Assembly (NCBI RefSeq): GCF_900111485.1
Contig: NZ_FOIC01000001.1
Span: 186,001-250,000 of the forward strand
Length of the DNA stretch: 64,000 nucleotides
From: Natrinema hispanicum
Lineage (GTDB): Archaea > Halobacteriota > Halobacteria > Halobacteriales > Natrialbaceae
Reading direction: 5' to 3'
The notes under the pieces are model-generated. The model saw nothing but the letters and a program-made list of their open reading frames with translations, made no database searches and was not told the DNA's origin. This document shows, piece after piece, positions 18,235 through 27,439 of this stretch; the stretch's first letter is position 1, and every line of letters starts with the position of its first letter. Made by a program: the position numbers and the translations under genes.

Positions 18235-18540
18235 TTACCACCTCATCGTCGTCGGAACCGTGACGTCGATGTCACGGAAGTTACGGTACAACACCAGGAT
18301 GATCCCGAGTCCGACGGCCACCTCGGCGGCAGCCAGCGCCATCGTAAACAGCGCGAACAGCTGGCCGGTGAGGTTGCCGTGATAGAACGCGAACGCGATC
18401 AGATTGATATTCGCCGCGTTCAGCATGAGTTCGACGGACATCAGGAACAACAGTGCGTTACGACGCGTCAACACCCCGAACAGCCCGATACAGAACACTG
18501 CCATCGACAGCAGCACGTAATACTGCACGTCGACGGTCAT
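18235..18540 (-). CDS. nuoK: NADH dehydrogenase-like complex I subunit K
   Basis: This is a 101-residue, three-helix membrane subunit. It contains LFLMSVELMLNAANINLIAF, which carries the conserved membrane Glu, and ALAAAEVAVGLGIILVLYRN with the second Glu. It overlaps nuoJ2 by 4 bp (ATGA). Confidence 0.95.
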   Translation of the reverse strand: MTVDVQYYVLLSMAVFCIGLFGVLTRRNALLFLMSVELMLNAANINLIAFAFYHGNLTGQLFALFTMALAAAEVAVGLGIILVLYRNFRDIDVTVPTTMRW

Positions 18541-18989
18541 CGGCTGTCACCTCCAGTGTCTGTGTGCCGGTCGTTCGTTGCTGCACTCGAGCCGTCGGTC
18601 CCACCGTCAGTCACGGCCGGTTCCGGCCCGCCAGTGGCGCTTGCTTCCTCGCCAGCGCTCGAGAGCGCGGCGACGGGTTCGCCACCTTCCTCGCGTTTCG
18701 CGAGGACGAGCGAGGCGTCGAGTGCGGCGTCGAGTGCGACGGCGACGAGCAAGACGGCGGCGAGGAACGGTTCGGTGCCGCCGATCTGTTGGAGTTCATC
18801 GAAGCCAAACAGCGCGTAGCCGAGTTCGGCCGTAATTGAGACGTCGGCGGGGAAGCCAGCCCCCGCAGCCGCGGTCATCGGCTCGAAGGCCGCGTTCAGC
18901 GTGATCAGTGCCATCACGCCGAACAGCCCGACCGCGAGTAGTCCGGGGACCAGCGTCTTTCCGAGTCTGAGTTTCGGGCCGGTCGTCAT
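18537..18989 (-). CDS. nuoJ2: Complex I subunit J, C-terminal part (split NuoJ)
   Basis: This 150-residue product begins MTTGPKLRLGK at an ATG overlapping the nuoJ1 stop by 4 bp. It carries two membrane helices (LVPGLLAVGLFGVMALITL and PFLAAVLLVAVALDAALDASLVLA), matching the last helices of NuoJ, then a Ser/Gly/Glu-rich hydrophilic tail ending in TDTGGDSR. In haloarchaea NuoJ is commonly coded by two adjacent genes. An in-frame upstream extension to 19175 is only a shadow of nuoJ1. Confidence 0.85.
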   Translation of the reverse strand: MTTGPKLRLGKTLVPGLLAVGLFGVMALITLNAAFEPMTAAAGAGFPADVSITAELGYALFGFDELQQIGGTEPFLAAVLLVAVALDAALDASLVLAKREEGGEPVAALSSAGEEASATGGPEPAVTDGGTDGSSAATNDRHTDTGGDSR

Positions 18990-19258
18990 GCCTGTACCAC
19001 CTCGTCCGTGTCGGAATCGTCGCGCTGGGTCAGCATGACAGCGAACGTGATGAGGACGAGGACCCCGCCGACGTAGACGAGGACCTGCATCATGGCGACG
19101 AACTCCGCCGCCAGCATCACATAATGGATTGCCACGCTGAGCAGCGCCACGCCCAGCAGGAGCGCCGAATGCCACGGGTCCTGCATGAGCACGACACCCA
19201 CCGCGCTGGCAAGCGTGAGTAACGCAAACAGCGCGAACGCGATCAGCTCGTAGTTCAT
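18986..19258 (-). CDS. nuoJ1: Complex I subunit J, N-terminal part (split NuoJ)
   Basis: This 90-residue protein has three membrane helices (LIAFALFALLTLASAVGVVLM, SALLLGVALLSVAIHYVML, EFVAMMQVLVYVGGVLVLITFAVML). It includes the NuoJ VQVLVYVGG-like segment. It stops just where NuoJ2 starts, so the canonical NuoJ is split in two. It follows nuoI with a 41-bp gap. Confidence 0.9.
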   Translation of the reverse strand: MNYELIAFALFALLTLASAVGVVLMQDPWHSALLLGVALLSVAIHYVMLAAEFVAMMQVLVYVGGVLVLITFAVMLTQRDDSDTDEVVQA

Positions 19259-19299
19259 GTATTGGTAGTTACTGCCCGTTTGCGGGACGGGCGGACCCG

Positions 19300-19761
19300 T
19301 TACTGGTAATCGACCTCCCCTTCACCTTCACCGACCCACGCGTCTCGATCGGGTTCGCGGGCGGCGAGTGGGTCGATGTCTTTGTACCACGGTACTGCCT
19401 TCAGCTGCTCTTTGTTGTAGACGAAGTCGTGTTTCGTGTCCGCGGTGAACTCGAAGTTCTCCGTCAGCAGGATGGCGTCGACGGGACAGACCTCCTCACA
19501 GAGCCGGCAGTAGATACACTGGCCGATGTGGAGGTTGTACTGTTCGCCCTGTCGTTGATCGTTCGTGACGATCTGGATCGTGTCGTTCGGGCAAACGTTT
19601 TCACACTGGCGACACCAGATACACCGCTCCTGGCTGAACTTGTGGACGCCGCGGAATCGCGGCGAGACGTCCGGTGCGGTCTCTGGATACTCTACCGTGA
19701 ACGTCGAGCCGTCCAGTGCGTGTTTCATCGTCGTTGCCATCGATTTGAGTATCCCGATCAT
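19300..19761 (-). CDS. nuoI: Complex I iron-sulfur subunit I
   Basis: This 153-residue ferredoxin-like subunit holds two 4Fe-4S clusters: Cys47-X2-Cys50-X2-Cys53-X3-Cys57 and Cys82-X2-Cys85-X2-Cys88-X3-Cys92. It passes electrons toward the NuoB cluster. The start MIGILKSMATTMK at 19761 gives an ATGA overlap with nuoH, and an upstream in-frame extension is a shadow of nuoH. Confidence 0.96.
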   Translation of the reverse strand: MIGILKSMATTMKHALDGSTFTVEYPETAPDVSPRFRGVHKFSQERCIWCRQCENVCPNDTIQIVTNDQRQGEQYNLHIGQCIYCRLCEEVCPVDAILLTENFEFTADTKHDFVYNKEQLKAVPWYKDIDPLAAREPDRDAWVGEGEGEVDYQ

Positions 19762-20870
19762 GCTATCAGCCCCACGATTACCGCGGTCAGGATGAGATTC
19801 GCAAAGGAGAGGACGAGCAGTCCCTTCCAGCCGATCTCGATCAGTTGGTCGATCCGGACGCGTGGCACCGCAGAGCGCAGCCACTGCGTCGCGAAGAACA
19901 CCGCCCAGATCTTGATGATAAACCAGACGATGCCCGGCAGGACGGGGCCTGCGGGCCCGCCGAGGAAGATCGTCGCGATGATCGCCCCGCCGAGGAAGAT
20001 GTGGAGGAACTCACCGAGGTAGATCAACACGAAGTGCACCGAGGAGTACTCGGTCTGATACCCCGCGACGATCTCGGTTGGTGCCTCCGGCGTGTCGAAG
20101 GGGTTGCGCCCGACCTCCGCGAAGTTCGCCACCAGAAAGAGGACGAACGCGAAGGGGTTGACGAACGCGTACCACGTCGGAATCGAGATACCAGCGATCT
20201 CGACCAGCGTCTCGTGTTGGGCGGCGACGATCTCGCCCATCTGTAGCGTGCCGGCGAAGATCACGACCGACATCCCGGTGATGACCAGCGGAATCTCGTA
20301 GGCGATATTCTGTGCCACCGCACGAAGGCCGCCGAGCAGCGAGTACTTGTTCGCCGACGCGTAGCCGGCCATCACCAGCCCGAGACTGGCGATCCCGGAG
20401 ACGGCGAAGACGTATGCAAGTCCGACCTCGGGATCTGCGAGGTGGAGGCCGCTTCCCATCGGGATGACGGCAAACCCAAGCAGCGCCGACGCCGCAACGA
20501 CGATCGGCGCGAGATCGTAGGCCGGTCGATCGGCGTTTTCGGGAATGATAAGCTCCTTCGAGAGGAGTCGAACCGAGTCGGCGACGATAATGAACAGTCC
20601 TGCCGGCCCGAGCCGATTGACCGCGATCCGGTCGGTGAAGGCGGCAGTGATCTTTCGTTTCGCCCACGGCCCTGCGACTCCAGTCATCGCGAGCATCAGG
20701 TTCCCGATGAGAAAGGCCGCAAGGAACGTCGCGAGGAGTTCTCCGCCGAGGCCGAACCCGTCGAGGCCGGTCAGTTCACCGATCCGTTCGGGGAGCAAGA
20801 CCGTATCCTGCAGCGGGACCGCCGGCAGCCCCGACGCCGCATCGGTTGCGGCGACAGTTGTGCCGGTCAT
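19758..20870 (-). CDS. nuoH: Complex I membrane subunit H
   Basis: This subunit helps form the quinone cavity at the membrane interface. From MTGTTVAATDAASG it has 370 residues and about eight helices. NuoH signatures include RLGPAGLFIIVADSVRLLSKE, YEIPLVITGMSVVI, FAEVGRNPFDTPEAPTEIVAGYQTEYSS and RSAVPRVRIDQLIEIGWK. The ATG at 20870 was chosen because it sits next to the nuoCD stop; a GTG/ATG 42 bp upstream lies inside nuoCD. Confidence 0.95.
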   Translation of the reverse strand: MTGTTVAATDAASGLPAVPLQDTVLLPERIGELTGLDGFGLGGELLATFLAAFLIGNLMLAMTGVAGPWAKRKITAAFTDRIAVNRLGPAGLFIIVADSVRLLSKELIIPENADRPAYDLAPIVVAASALLGFAVIPMGSGLHLADPEVGLAYVFAVSGIASLGLVMAGYASANKYSLLGGLRAVAQNIAYEIPLVITGMSVVIFAGTLQMGEIVAAQHETLVEIAGISIPTWYAFVNPFAFVLFLVANFAEVGRNPFDTPEAPTEIVAGYQTEYSSVHFVLIYLGEFLHIFLGGAIIATIFLGGPAGPVLPGIVWFIIKIWAVFFATQWLRSAVPRVRIDQLIEIGWKGLLVLSFANLILTAVIVGLIA

Positions 20871-20871
20871 A

Positions 20872-22527
20872 CTATCGGTCCACCTCCCCGAGCACGATGT
20901 CGAGACTGCCAAGCGACGCGATCATGTCGGGGATGTACTCCCCTTCGGCCATCTCGGGCAGCGCCGAGAGGTTGTGGAAACACGGGCTGCGGATCTTGAA
21001 CCGACCCGGCTTGTCCGTGCCGTCCGCGCGAATGTAGATGCCGAGTTCGCCCTTTGCACCTTCGACGGCGCGGTAGATCTCGGTGTCCGCATCCGGCTTC
21101 AGCGTCCGCGGAACGTTGCTCTGGACGGTCCGTTCGTCCTCGGGCCAGTCCTCGAGCAAGTCGAGACACTGCTCGATGATCTTCGCGGACTCCTCGACTT
21201 CTTGCATACGCACGAGGACGCGGCTGTAGTTGTCACAGCCGTCCTTGGTGACGACGTCCCACTCTAAGTTCTCGTAGTAGCCGTAGGGGTCGTCCCGACG
21301 GAGGTCGTAGTCGATGCCCGACCCGCGAGCGACGGGGCCGGTACAGCCGTACTGTTTGGCGACCTCGGGCTCGAGAATGCCGGTATCGTGCGTTCGAATC
21401 TGGAAGATCTCGTTTGCGGTCAGCAGGTCGTTGTACTCGTCGACCTTTGCAGGAAGGCCATCGAGGAAGTCGCGCGTCTTCTCGATGAACTCCTCGCGGG
21501 GTTCGGGCAGGTCCCAGGCGACCCCGCCCAGCCGGAAGTAGTTGAACATGAGCCGCTGGCCGGTCAGATCCTCGAGAATGTCCTGGACGACCTCACGATC
21601 ACGCATCCCATACTGGAAGATGGCGGTGAAGTCGCCGTAGACGTCCAGTGCGAACGTCGCCAGCGCGAGCATGTGTGAGGCGATCCGGGAGAGTTCGGCC
21701 CCCATCGTCCGAATGACCTGGGCGTACTCGGGGACGTCGATGTCCGCGAGGTCTTCGGCGACGCGTGCGTAGGCCCACTCGTTCAAGAGACCAGCCGAGA
21801 CGTAGTCCCAGCGGTCGGGATACGGCATGATCTGGTGGCGATAGGTGCCCTGCTGGCACATCTGCTCCTCACAGCGGTGGAGATAGCCGATGTCGGGATC
21901 GACGTCGACGACGGTTTCACCGTCTAACACCGTCTCGATGTGGAGCACACCGTGGGTCGCCGGGTGGTGTGGCCCGATATTGAGGAACATCGTGTCCGAC
22001 TCGTCGTCGTGGTGGTCGGGCTGGATCGGATTGGCGTGTTCCGTCAGCGTCACCAGCTGGGGTTTCTCCTGGTCGTAGTCCCGCGAGAGCGGGTGGCCCT
22101 GCCAGGTTTCCGGCAGCAGGATCCGTCGCGGATCGGGGTGGCCTTCGTAGTCGATGCCGACGAGGTCGAACGCCTCCCGTTCGTGCCAGTCGGCAGTACG
22201 GAAGACCGGTTCGGCGGTCTGGCTGACCGGCTCGTCGGTCGTGGTCGGCACGACGACCGACACTTCTTGTGTCGGATCGGCGTATTTCCGGAGGTGGTAG
22301 ATCGATTCGTACCGGTCCGGATACTCCTGTGCGGTCAGGTTGGCGAGGTGGTCGAATCCGGCCTCGTCCCGGAGGTCTTTGAGGACGTCCTGAACGTCGT
22401 CCGGCCGGATGACGAATCCGGGCGCGTTCAGATGATCGTCGCGTGCGAGCGCGCGATCACCGACGATCGCCTCGAGTTCGTCTTCGGTGACCTCGACTGC
22501 CGGCTGTCGTTCGAGTCCCGTGCTCAT
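20872..22527 (-). CDS. nuoCD: Complex I fused subunit CD
   Basis: The 551-residue fusion joins NuoC (about 1-165, with ...[20 protein letters not shown] near its end) to the NuoD 49-kDa-like domain (about 180-551: [36 protein letters not shown]). The NuoD part shapes the quinone site with NuoB. A fused CD is usual in haloarchaea. It overlaps nuoB by 4 bp. Confidence 0.96.
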   Translation of the reverse strand: MSTGLERQPAVEVTEDELEAIVGDRALARDDHLNAPGFVIRPDDVQDVLKDLRDEAGFDHLANLTAQEYPDRYESIYHLRKYADPTQEVSVVVPTTTDEPVSQTAEPVFRTADWHEREAFDLVGIDYEGHPDPRRILLPETWQGHPLSRDYDQEKPQLVTLTEHANPIQPDHHDDESDTMFLNIGPHHPATHGVLHIETVLDGETVVDVDPDIGYLHRCEEQMCQQGTYRHQIMPYPDRWDYVSAGLLNEWAYARVAEDLADIDVPEYAQVIRTMGAELSRIASHMLALATFALDVYGDFTAIFQYGMRDREVVQDILEDLTGQRLMFNYFRLGGVAWDLPEPREEFIEKTRDFLDGLPAKVDEYNDLLTANEIFQIRTHDTGILEPEVAKQYGCTGPVARGSGIDYDLRRDDPYGYYENLEWDVVTKDGCDNYSRVLVRMQEVEESAKIIEQCLDLLEDWPEDERTVQSNVPRTLKPDADTEIYRAVEGAKGELGIYIRADGTDKPGRFKIRSPCFHNLSALPEMAEGEYIPDMIASLGSLDIVLGEVDR

Positions 22528-23240
22528 GGTGAATCAGCCCAGTTGTAGCGCATGACGAGGTCGTCTTCGTCGATGTCGTCCGCGAGCTTCTGGACGAGCT
22601 CGTCTTTCGGCAGGTCGCCGAACTTCTCGAGTTCGTACGGTTTGACGACGACGGGCGTCGACTCGCCGTTGCGGATGCGTTCTTGGAGTTTGGCAATACC
22701 GTAGACGAGCGCCTCCGGCCGCGGCGGGCAGCCGGGGACGTGGATGTCGATGGGGATGATCTCCTCGGCACCCTTGACGACGTTGTAGCCTTCCTGGAAG
22801 GGGCCGCCGGAGATCGTACACGAGCCCATGCCGACGACGAACTTGGGTTCGGGCATCTGGTCGTAGACCCGCTTCATGCGGGGGCCGAATTTGGAGACGA
22901 TTGTCCCGGGGACGATCATCACGTCGGCCTGACGGGGCGACGCGCGTGGCACGCCGGCCCCGAAGCGATCCAGGTCGTGTTTGATCGCGTAGGTGTGCAT
23001 CATCTCGATGCTGCAACACGCGATCCCGAACTGGAGCATGAACATCGAGTTGCCCCGCACCCAGTTCATGAACTTGTCGAACTTCGTGAGAATGAAGGGG
23101 GTCGATCCGAAGGCCTCGCGAAGCTTGGAGTTGAAGCGGTCGTCGGCACCCTCCCCGATGCGCGAATCGCGGGTGTCCGTCGACGGTGCGGTGCTGTCGT
23201 AGATCTGCTGGCGTGGTTGTTCGGGTTGTTCGCTACTCAT
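22524..23240 (-). CDS. nuoB: Complex I subunit B (N2 cluster)
   Basis: This 238-residue subunit binds the terminal 4Fe-4S cluster N2. The ligands are visible as the adjacent Cys75-Cys76 in [11 protein letters not shown], Cys141 in [12 protein letters not shown], and Cys171 in [15 protein letters not shown]. About 40 hydrophilic, acidic residues extend the N-terminus, as in halophile homologues. It overlaps nuoA and nuoCD by 4 bp each. Confidence 0.97.
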   Translation of the reverse strand: MSSEQPEQPRQQIYDSTAPSTDTRDSRIGEGADDRFNSKLREAFGSTPFILTKFDKFMNWVRGNSMFMLQFGIACCSIEMMHTYAIKHDLDRFGAGVPRASPRQADVMIVPGTIVSKFGPRMKRVYDQMPEPKFVVGMGSCTISGGPFQEGYNVVKGAEEIIPIDIHVPGCPPRPEALVYGIAKLQERIRNGESTPVVVKPYELEKFGDLPKDELVQKLADDIDEDDLVMRYNWADSP

Positions 23241-23641
23241 GGTCTGTCAGCGTCCAGTTGGCGAGGTGTCCGTGCCCACTGTACCGCGCCTGTGCGCCAC
23301 GCCCACGCGAGTCCGACGAGCAGGATAGCGACGAACGCCAGCATCGGCCCGAGCGCGCGGGCAAGCGGGATATCCGCCGCGAGCGCATCCTGATAGGCGA
23401 CCGCCCAGGGGAACAGAAGGACGGTCTCGATATCGAAGACGACGAACAGAAGCGCAACCATGTAGTATTGAATATTGAACCGGATGCGCGTTCCGCCGGT
23501 CGGAATCTCGCCACTCTCGTAGGTGGCGCGTTTACTCGTTTCGGGAACCGTGGGCCGCAGGAGATACGATACCGTCATCATCCCGAACGGTATCAGTACC
23601 CCGACGAGCGCCAGTGCCCCGATGGCGATCCAATCATTCAT
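23237..23641 (-). CDS. nuoA: Complex I membrane subunit A
   Basis: This 134-residue, three-helix subunit is the first gene of the nuo operon. NuoA signatures are RATYESGEIPTGGTRIRFNIQYYMVALLFVVFDIETVLLFPWA. The start MNDWIAIGAL at 23641 agrees with family length; an in-frame start 75 bp upstream would add a basic, unlikely N-terminus. A TATA-like CTTATGTG on the minus strand at 23674-23681 lies 36 bp upstream, and a second TATA with an inverted repeat lies at 23743-23772. The haloarchaeal complex lacks NuoE, F and G, so its donor is not NADH in the usual way. Confidence 0.95.
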   Translation of the reverse strand: MNDWIAIGALALVGVLIPFGMMTVSYLLRPTVPETSKRATYESGEIPTGGTRIRFNIQYYMVALLFVVFDIETVLLFPWAVAYQDALAADIPLARALGPMLAFVAILLVGLAWAWRTGAVQWARTPRQLDADRP

Positions 23642-23947
23642 CTCGGTAACGTTCGGGGCTTCAAACCGCACACACATAAGGGTTGATCCTTTGTTTTTGC
23701 GGGAAACACGGGCCACAACGGGATTTCAGCGTGAATAACTCCCATGTGAATAGTCACATGATCCTATATATAGATACCTGGAGAGGTGTCGGACCGGTAA
23801 AGAAATATTACTCGCCGTCGAACCAGTAACGTTGGGCACTCGAGCGGCCCCGTCTTTATCCAGCTGAAAATTCCAAGCAGTCGTGACAGGTGTTCTGCAA
23901 CTGGGGTCAGAACGTGACCAGATCTCTCGCGAACGGAATCGCGCTCG
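23642..23947. promoter_or_regulatory. Nuo operon promoter region
   Basis: This region of 306 bp lies between nuoA and the stop of purE. It holds the nuo inverted repeat and the TATA elements described separately. No gene is supported here. Confidence 0.55.
23743..23772 (-). promoter_or_regulatory. Putative nuo promoter: TATA box with adjacent inverted repeat
   Basis: TATATATA (23765-23772) lies about 125 bp upstream of the nuoA start. Directly downstream on the minus strand is the perfect inverted repeat CATGTGA-ATAG-TCACATG (23743-23760). Its place between TATA box and gene is where a repressor would block RNA polymerase or TFB entry. Confidence 0.5.
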
Positions 23948-24586
23948 TTACTGTTCGCGCTCCCGGAACGCCGGCGTCCCCTCGTCGTGGAGTTCACGGG
24001 ACACAGCCCCGACGCCGTCGCGTAGTCCCTCGTGGTACTCGACCAACCGGTCGCGAACGTCGTCGTGCTGGCGAGCGAGGATTTGGGCGGCCGATAGCGC
24101 GGCGTTGAACGATTTGCCGGCGTCGACGGCGACCAGCGGCGCGCCGGTCGGCATTCCGATGACGCTGTCGACGGATTTTTCCTGAACCGGGACGCCGATG
24201 ACTGGCAGCGGATACGCGATCGAGGCAGTCATGTTCGGCAGATCCGCGGACTTGCCGCCCGCGCCAGCGATGAGAACCTCGAGCCCACGATCCTCGGCCG
24301 TCTCGGCGTAAGCCGTCATTAAGTCCGGCGTTCGGTGGGCCGACGTGACGTAGGTCTCGAACGTGAACCGTTCATCGGGCGCGTCCTCGTAATCGGTCTG
24401 CTCGGCGAAGCCGAGGTCATCCACGAAGGCATCGTAGGCTCCGCGACGTTTGCCGCCGGTCATCATCGTCTCGAGGTCGGAGTCACTGCCCATCACGATC
24501 CCGATGTCGGGAGTCTCCGCAGCCGGGCGGTCCTGGTCGGCTTCGTCGTGCAGGCGGTCGATCAAGTCGCTAACGCTGTCGCTCAT
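23948..24586 (-). CDS. purE: N5-carboxyaminoimidazole ribonucleotide mutase
   Basis: This enzyme of purine synthesis converts N5-CAIR to CAIR. Its 212 residues are longer than the bacterial form (about 160). Conserved are GIVMGSDSDLETM, VTSAHRTPDLM, AGAGGKSADLPNMTASIAYPLPVIGVPV and PTGAPLVAVDAGKSFNAALSAAQIL. An insertion of about 20 residues (GFAEQTDYEDAPDERF) lies before the SAHRTP motif. It is downstream of purK by 75 bp on the same strand, so the two form a purKE operon. Confidence 0.95.
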   Translation of the reverse strand: MSDSVSDLIDRLHDEADQDRPAAETPDIGIVMGSDSDLETMMTGGKRRGAYDAFVDDLGFAEQTDYEDAPDERFTFETYVTSAHRTPDLMTAYAETAEDRGLEVLIAGAGGKSADLPNMTASIAYPLPVIGVPVQEKSVDSVIGMPTGAPLVAVDAGKSFNAALSAAQILARQHDDVRDRLVEYHEGLRDGVGAVSRELHDEGTPAFREREQ

Positions 24587-24661
24587 AGGCGATGCTGGTC
24601 GGGCAAGCGACTTGAAACAGTGGTAAACGAGACCGAGATCGAATCGATCGCAGTCGAGCGA

Positions 24662-25825
24662 CTACGACTGGAACGTCACGGCGGCCTCGAGTTCGCGCGC
24701 CGTCTCGAGGAGGTCGTCGATGGAGTCGGTGCCTTCGTCGCCCGTCACGGTGACGTGGCCCATTTTTCGGAGCGGGCGCGCCTGCTGCTTGCCGTACCAG
24801 TGGAGGGCCGCGCCGGGTGTTCCGAGGATCTCGTCGATGTCGCCCACGGCTGCCGGTTGCTCTTCGTCGACGTCGCCGAGCAGGTTCGTCATCACCGTCG
24901 GCGAACGCAGGGCTGTCGAACCGAGCGGCCAGCCCAGCACGGCCCGGGTGTGCTGTTCGAACTGCGAGGTTTGGGTCCCCTCGATCGTCCAGTGGCCCGA
25001 GTTGTGCGGGCGCGGGGCGATCTCGTTGAGCAGGATCTCGCCGTCCGTCGCTTCAAAGAGCTCGATCCCGTAGACGCCACGCCCGTCCATTACTTCGAGC
25101 ACGTCCCGCGCAACGTCATATGCGCGCTCGGTAACGGCTTCGCTCGAGCGGGCAGGAACGATCGTCTCCCGGAGGATCTCGTCTTCGTGGACGTTCTCGC
25201 CCAGCGGGAAGGTGGCAACCTCGTCGTCACCCTTGACGGCGATAACCGACACCTCGCGCTCGAAGTCGACAAAGGACTCGACCATCGCGGGACCGGCGAC
25301 CGACTCGAGGGCGTCCTCGGCGTCGGCTTTGGACTCGACTGGTACGTTCCCACGCCCGTCGTAGCCGCCGGTGCGGGCTTTGAGCATCACCGGCGCGCCG
25401 TAGTCATCGATCGCCTCGCGAATGTCGTCGGCATCGTCGACCTTGCGAAACGGTGGCACTGGAACGCCCGCGTCCTCGAGTTCGCGTTTCTGGACGAGTT
25501 TGTCGTGGATCGTCTCGAGCGTCGAGGGCTTCGGGTGGACCGGCGTCCCCGTCTCCTCACTGATGCGGTCCATGACGTTCTGGTCGGCGAGTTCGATTTC
25601 GAACGTGAGGACATCGGCGCGCTCGGCGAGGTCGCGGATCCCCGCTTCGTCGTCGAAGTCAGCAACGATCTGGTCGCGGGCCACGAGCGCCGCCGGACAG
25701 TCCGGCGTCGGATCGAGCACGACCACCTCGACGCCAAGCGGTGCGGCCGCCTCGGCGAGCATCCGCCCGAGCTGTCCCCCTCCGACTACACCGATCGTCG
25801 GTCCCGGCGTCCGTAGCGTCGTCAT
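24662..25825 (-). CDS. purK: N5-carboxyaminoimidazole ribonucleotide synthase
   Basis: This ATP-grasp enzyme makes N5-CAIR from AIR, bicarbonate and ATP and hands it to PurE. From MTTLRTPGPTIGVVGGGQLGRML it has 387 residues, with the N-terminal loop GGGQLGRM, VVLDPTPDCPAA, the ATP-grasp YDGRGN and NEIAPRPHNSGHWTIE. A start 78 bp upstream is in frame but adds residues unlike the family. Confidence 0.94.
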   Translation of the reverse strand: MTTLRTPGPTIGVVGGGQLGRMLAEAAAPLGVEVVVLDPTPDCPAALVARDQIVADFDDEAGIRDLAERADVLTFEIELADQNVMDRISEETGTPVHPKPSTLETIHDKLVQKRELEDAGVPVPPFRKVDDADDIREAIDDYGAPVMLKARTGGYDGRGNVPVESKADAEDALESVAGPAMVESFVDFEREVSVIAVKGDDEVATFPLGENVHEDEILRETIVPARSSEAVTERAYDVARDVLEVMDGRGVYGIELFEATDGEILLNEIAPRPHNSGHWTIEGTQTSQFEQHTRAVLGWPLGSTALRSPTVMTNLLGDVDEEQPAAVGDIDEILGTPGAALHWYGKQQARPLRKMGHVTVTGDEGTDSIDDLLETARELEAAVTFQS

Positions 25826-26023
25826 TACGCCGCGGTTGTCGTCGGCCGCGCTTAAGAATTCCCAAACGGGATGCTCGAAGCGCGATCGCTCCTTGCTGCC
25901 CACGTATCACAGATGCGTTCCGATCGAACGGAACTGGCCGTGACAGCAAACGGTGTCACCCGACGAATTTGTTATCTTATAAAAACCTTCGTGGAGAGCA
26001 CCCACGTCAGAAACTGACTACCA

Positions 26024-26034
26024 GTACATATGTT
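26024..26034 (+). promoter_or_regulatory. Putative TATA element of the DUF4097 lipoprotein gene
   Basis: The AT-rich GTACATATGTT lies about 28 bp upstream of the ATG at 26057, a spacing fit for a leaderless transcript. A second AT-rich tract (CTTATAAAAA, around 25976-25986) offers an alternative promoter. Confidence 0.35.
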
Positions 26035-26056
26035 GTGAGAACGGGTAGTTCTCCGT

Positions 26057-26881
26057 ATGCAACATGATATTTCGCGACGCCAGTTGCTCGGTGGGGGAAG
26101 TCTCGGCACCCTCGGCACACTCGCCGGCTGTCTCGCGACTGGCAGGGGCGCAACGGAAACCGTGACGGAAACCTACGAAACCTCCGATCTCAGTTCACTC
26201 GCGCTCGAAACCGTCAACGGCGCGATCACCGTCGACGGAGCCGAAGGCGACGCGATCGAGGTCACGGCCGACAAAGCGGCACCGACCGAAGACACTCTCG
26301 AGTCAGTAACTCTCGAATCCAACCGGAGCGACGGGCAACTCACACTCGAGACGAACTTCGAAACGACGCCGTTTCTCTTCGGCCCCGATCCCAAAGTCGA
26401 CCTCGCGGTGACGGTTCCGTCGGGAATCCAACTTGCGCGGGCGGAGACGACCAACGGCGATGTCGCGACCCGGAACGTGACCGGCGACCTCGTCGCCGGA
26501 ACGACGAACGGCCGGATCGATGCTGAGGGCGTCGACGGCGGACTGAGCGCCGAGACCACTAACGGCGAGGTCCATGCCGCTGGCGTCAGCGGCGACGTAG
26601 ACGCGGACACGACGAACGGGGATATCGACATCGTGCTTGCAGACGGCGGCGACCTGACCGCGGAGAGTACTAACGGCGAAATCACGGTTCGGGCACCCGA
26701 ATCGGTCGATGCGACCGTCAGCATCGAGACGACCAACGGCGACATCTCGGTCGAGGGCTTTGGCGATTCGACCGCCTCGAGCGACAGTTCGCTCGAGATG
26801 ACGCTGGGTGATGGGACCCGCCGCATCCGTCTCGAGACGACCAACGGCGACGTGTCGTTTCGCAGTACCGACACGTCGTAG
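26057..26881 (+). CDS. Tat-exported DUF4097-type lipoprotein with tandem beta repeats
   Basis: This 274-residue protein has a Tat signal (SRRQLLGGGSLG) and a lipobox LAGC with Cys25, so it is anchored outside the membrane. The remainder is a repetitive beta-solenoid of the DUF4097/DUF4098 type. About six units carry TTNGD, TTNGR, TTNGE or STNGE, spaced 17-24 residues apart, each turning between short beta strands. The Asp/Glu-rich surface suits high salt. Its role is unknown; similar proteins are called putative adhesins. No neighbour in the same direction is close enough to form an operon. Confidence 0.85.
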   Translation: MQHDISRRQLLGGGSLGTLGTLAGCLATGRGATETVTETYETSDLSSLALETVNGAITVDGAEGDAIEVTADKAAPTEDTLESVTLESNRSDGQLTLETNFETTPFLFGPDPKVDLAVTVPSGIQLARAETTNGDVATRNVTGDLVAGTTNGRIDAEGVDGGLSAETTNGEVHAAGVSGDVDADTTNGDIDIVLADGGDLTAESTNGEITVRAPESVDATVSIETTNGDISVEGFGDSTASSDSSLEMTLGDGTRRIRLETTNGDVSFRSTDTS

Positions 26882-26973
26882 CGGTTCTTGTCCGGCTCGA
26901 GCGCGAGAATCGGGTGCTGTCGAGCCCTGGCCCGGCCGACAATCGATAGCACGCGGCCACCGCAGAACGGTAC

Positions 26974-26983
26974 CTCTTTTACC
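26974..26983 (+). promoter_or_regulatory. Putative TATA box for ribH
   Basis: CTCTTTTACC lies about 26 bp upstream of the ribH ATG at 27005, with no ribosome-binding sequence between. Confidence 0.4.
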
Positions 26984-27004
26984 CGTCCTCCCTACCGCTC
27001 GCCT

Positions 27005-27439
27005 ATGACCACGCTCGGACTGGTGGTCGCGGAGTTCAACCGGCCGATCACCGAGCAGATGGAGCAGGACGCACTCGAGGCCGCAACGGCCGCGGGTGCC
27101 GACGTGTACGAGACGGTCCACGTACCGGGCGTCTACGACGCGCCGCTGGCCGCTGACCGGCTCGCACGTCGCGACGAGATTGACGCTGTCGCCGTGATCG
27201 GCACCGTCATCACCGGCGATACCGACCACGATCAGGTGATCACCGACGCTACCGCGCAGCGACTCTCCGACGTGAGTCTCGAGCGCGATACGCCGGTGAC
27301 ACTCGGCGTGACCGGCCCCGGCATGTCCGCCGCCGAAGCGCGCGAACGCGTCGAAAACGCTGCCAAGGCCGTCGACGGCGCGCTCGATCTCGTCGACGAA
27401 CTCCCAGATCCCAGTCCCGTAGCCGACTCCCAACAATGA
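27005..27439 (+). CDS. ribH: 6,7-dimethyl-8-ribityllumazine synthase
   Basis: This enzyme makes the penultimate intermediate of riboflavin. Its 144 residues show the archaeal RibH features: VVAEFNRPITEQM at the N-terminus, VPGVYDAPLAADRL, and GTVITGDTDHDQVITDATAQRL with the catalytic His. The start MTTLGLVV is supported by a TATA element 26 bp upstream; the open frame continues upstream without coding character. It overlaps the following aminotransferase by 4 bp. Confidence 0.92.
   Translation: MTTLGLVVAEFNRPITEQMEQDALEAATAAGADVYETVHVPGVYDAPLAADRLARRDEIDAVAVIGTVITGDTDHDQVITDATAQRLSDVSLERDTPVTLGVTGPGMSAAEARERVENAAKAVDGALDLVDELPDPSPVADSQQ

Noticed and set aside
24335-25816. Open frame of 493 codons on the plus strand
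   Set aside because: It is antisense to purE and purK, which are clearly coding.
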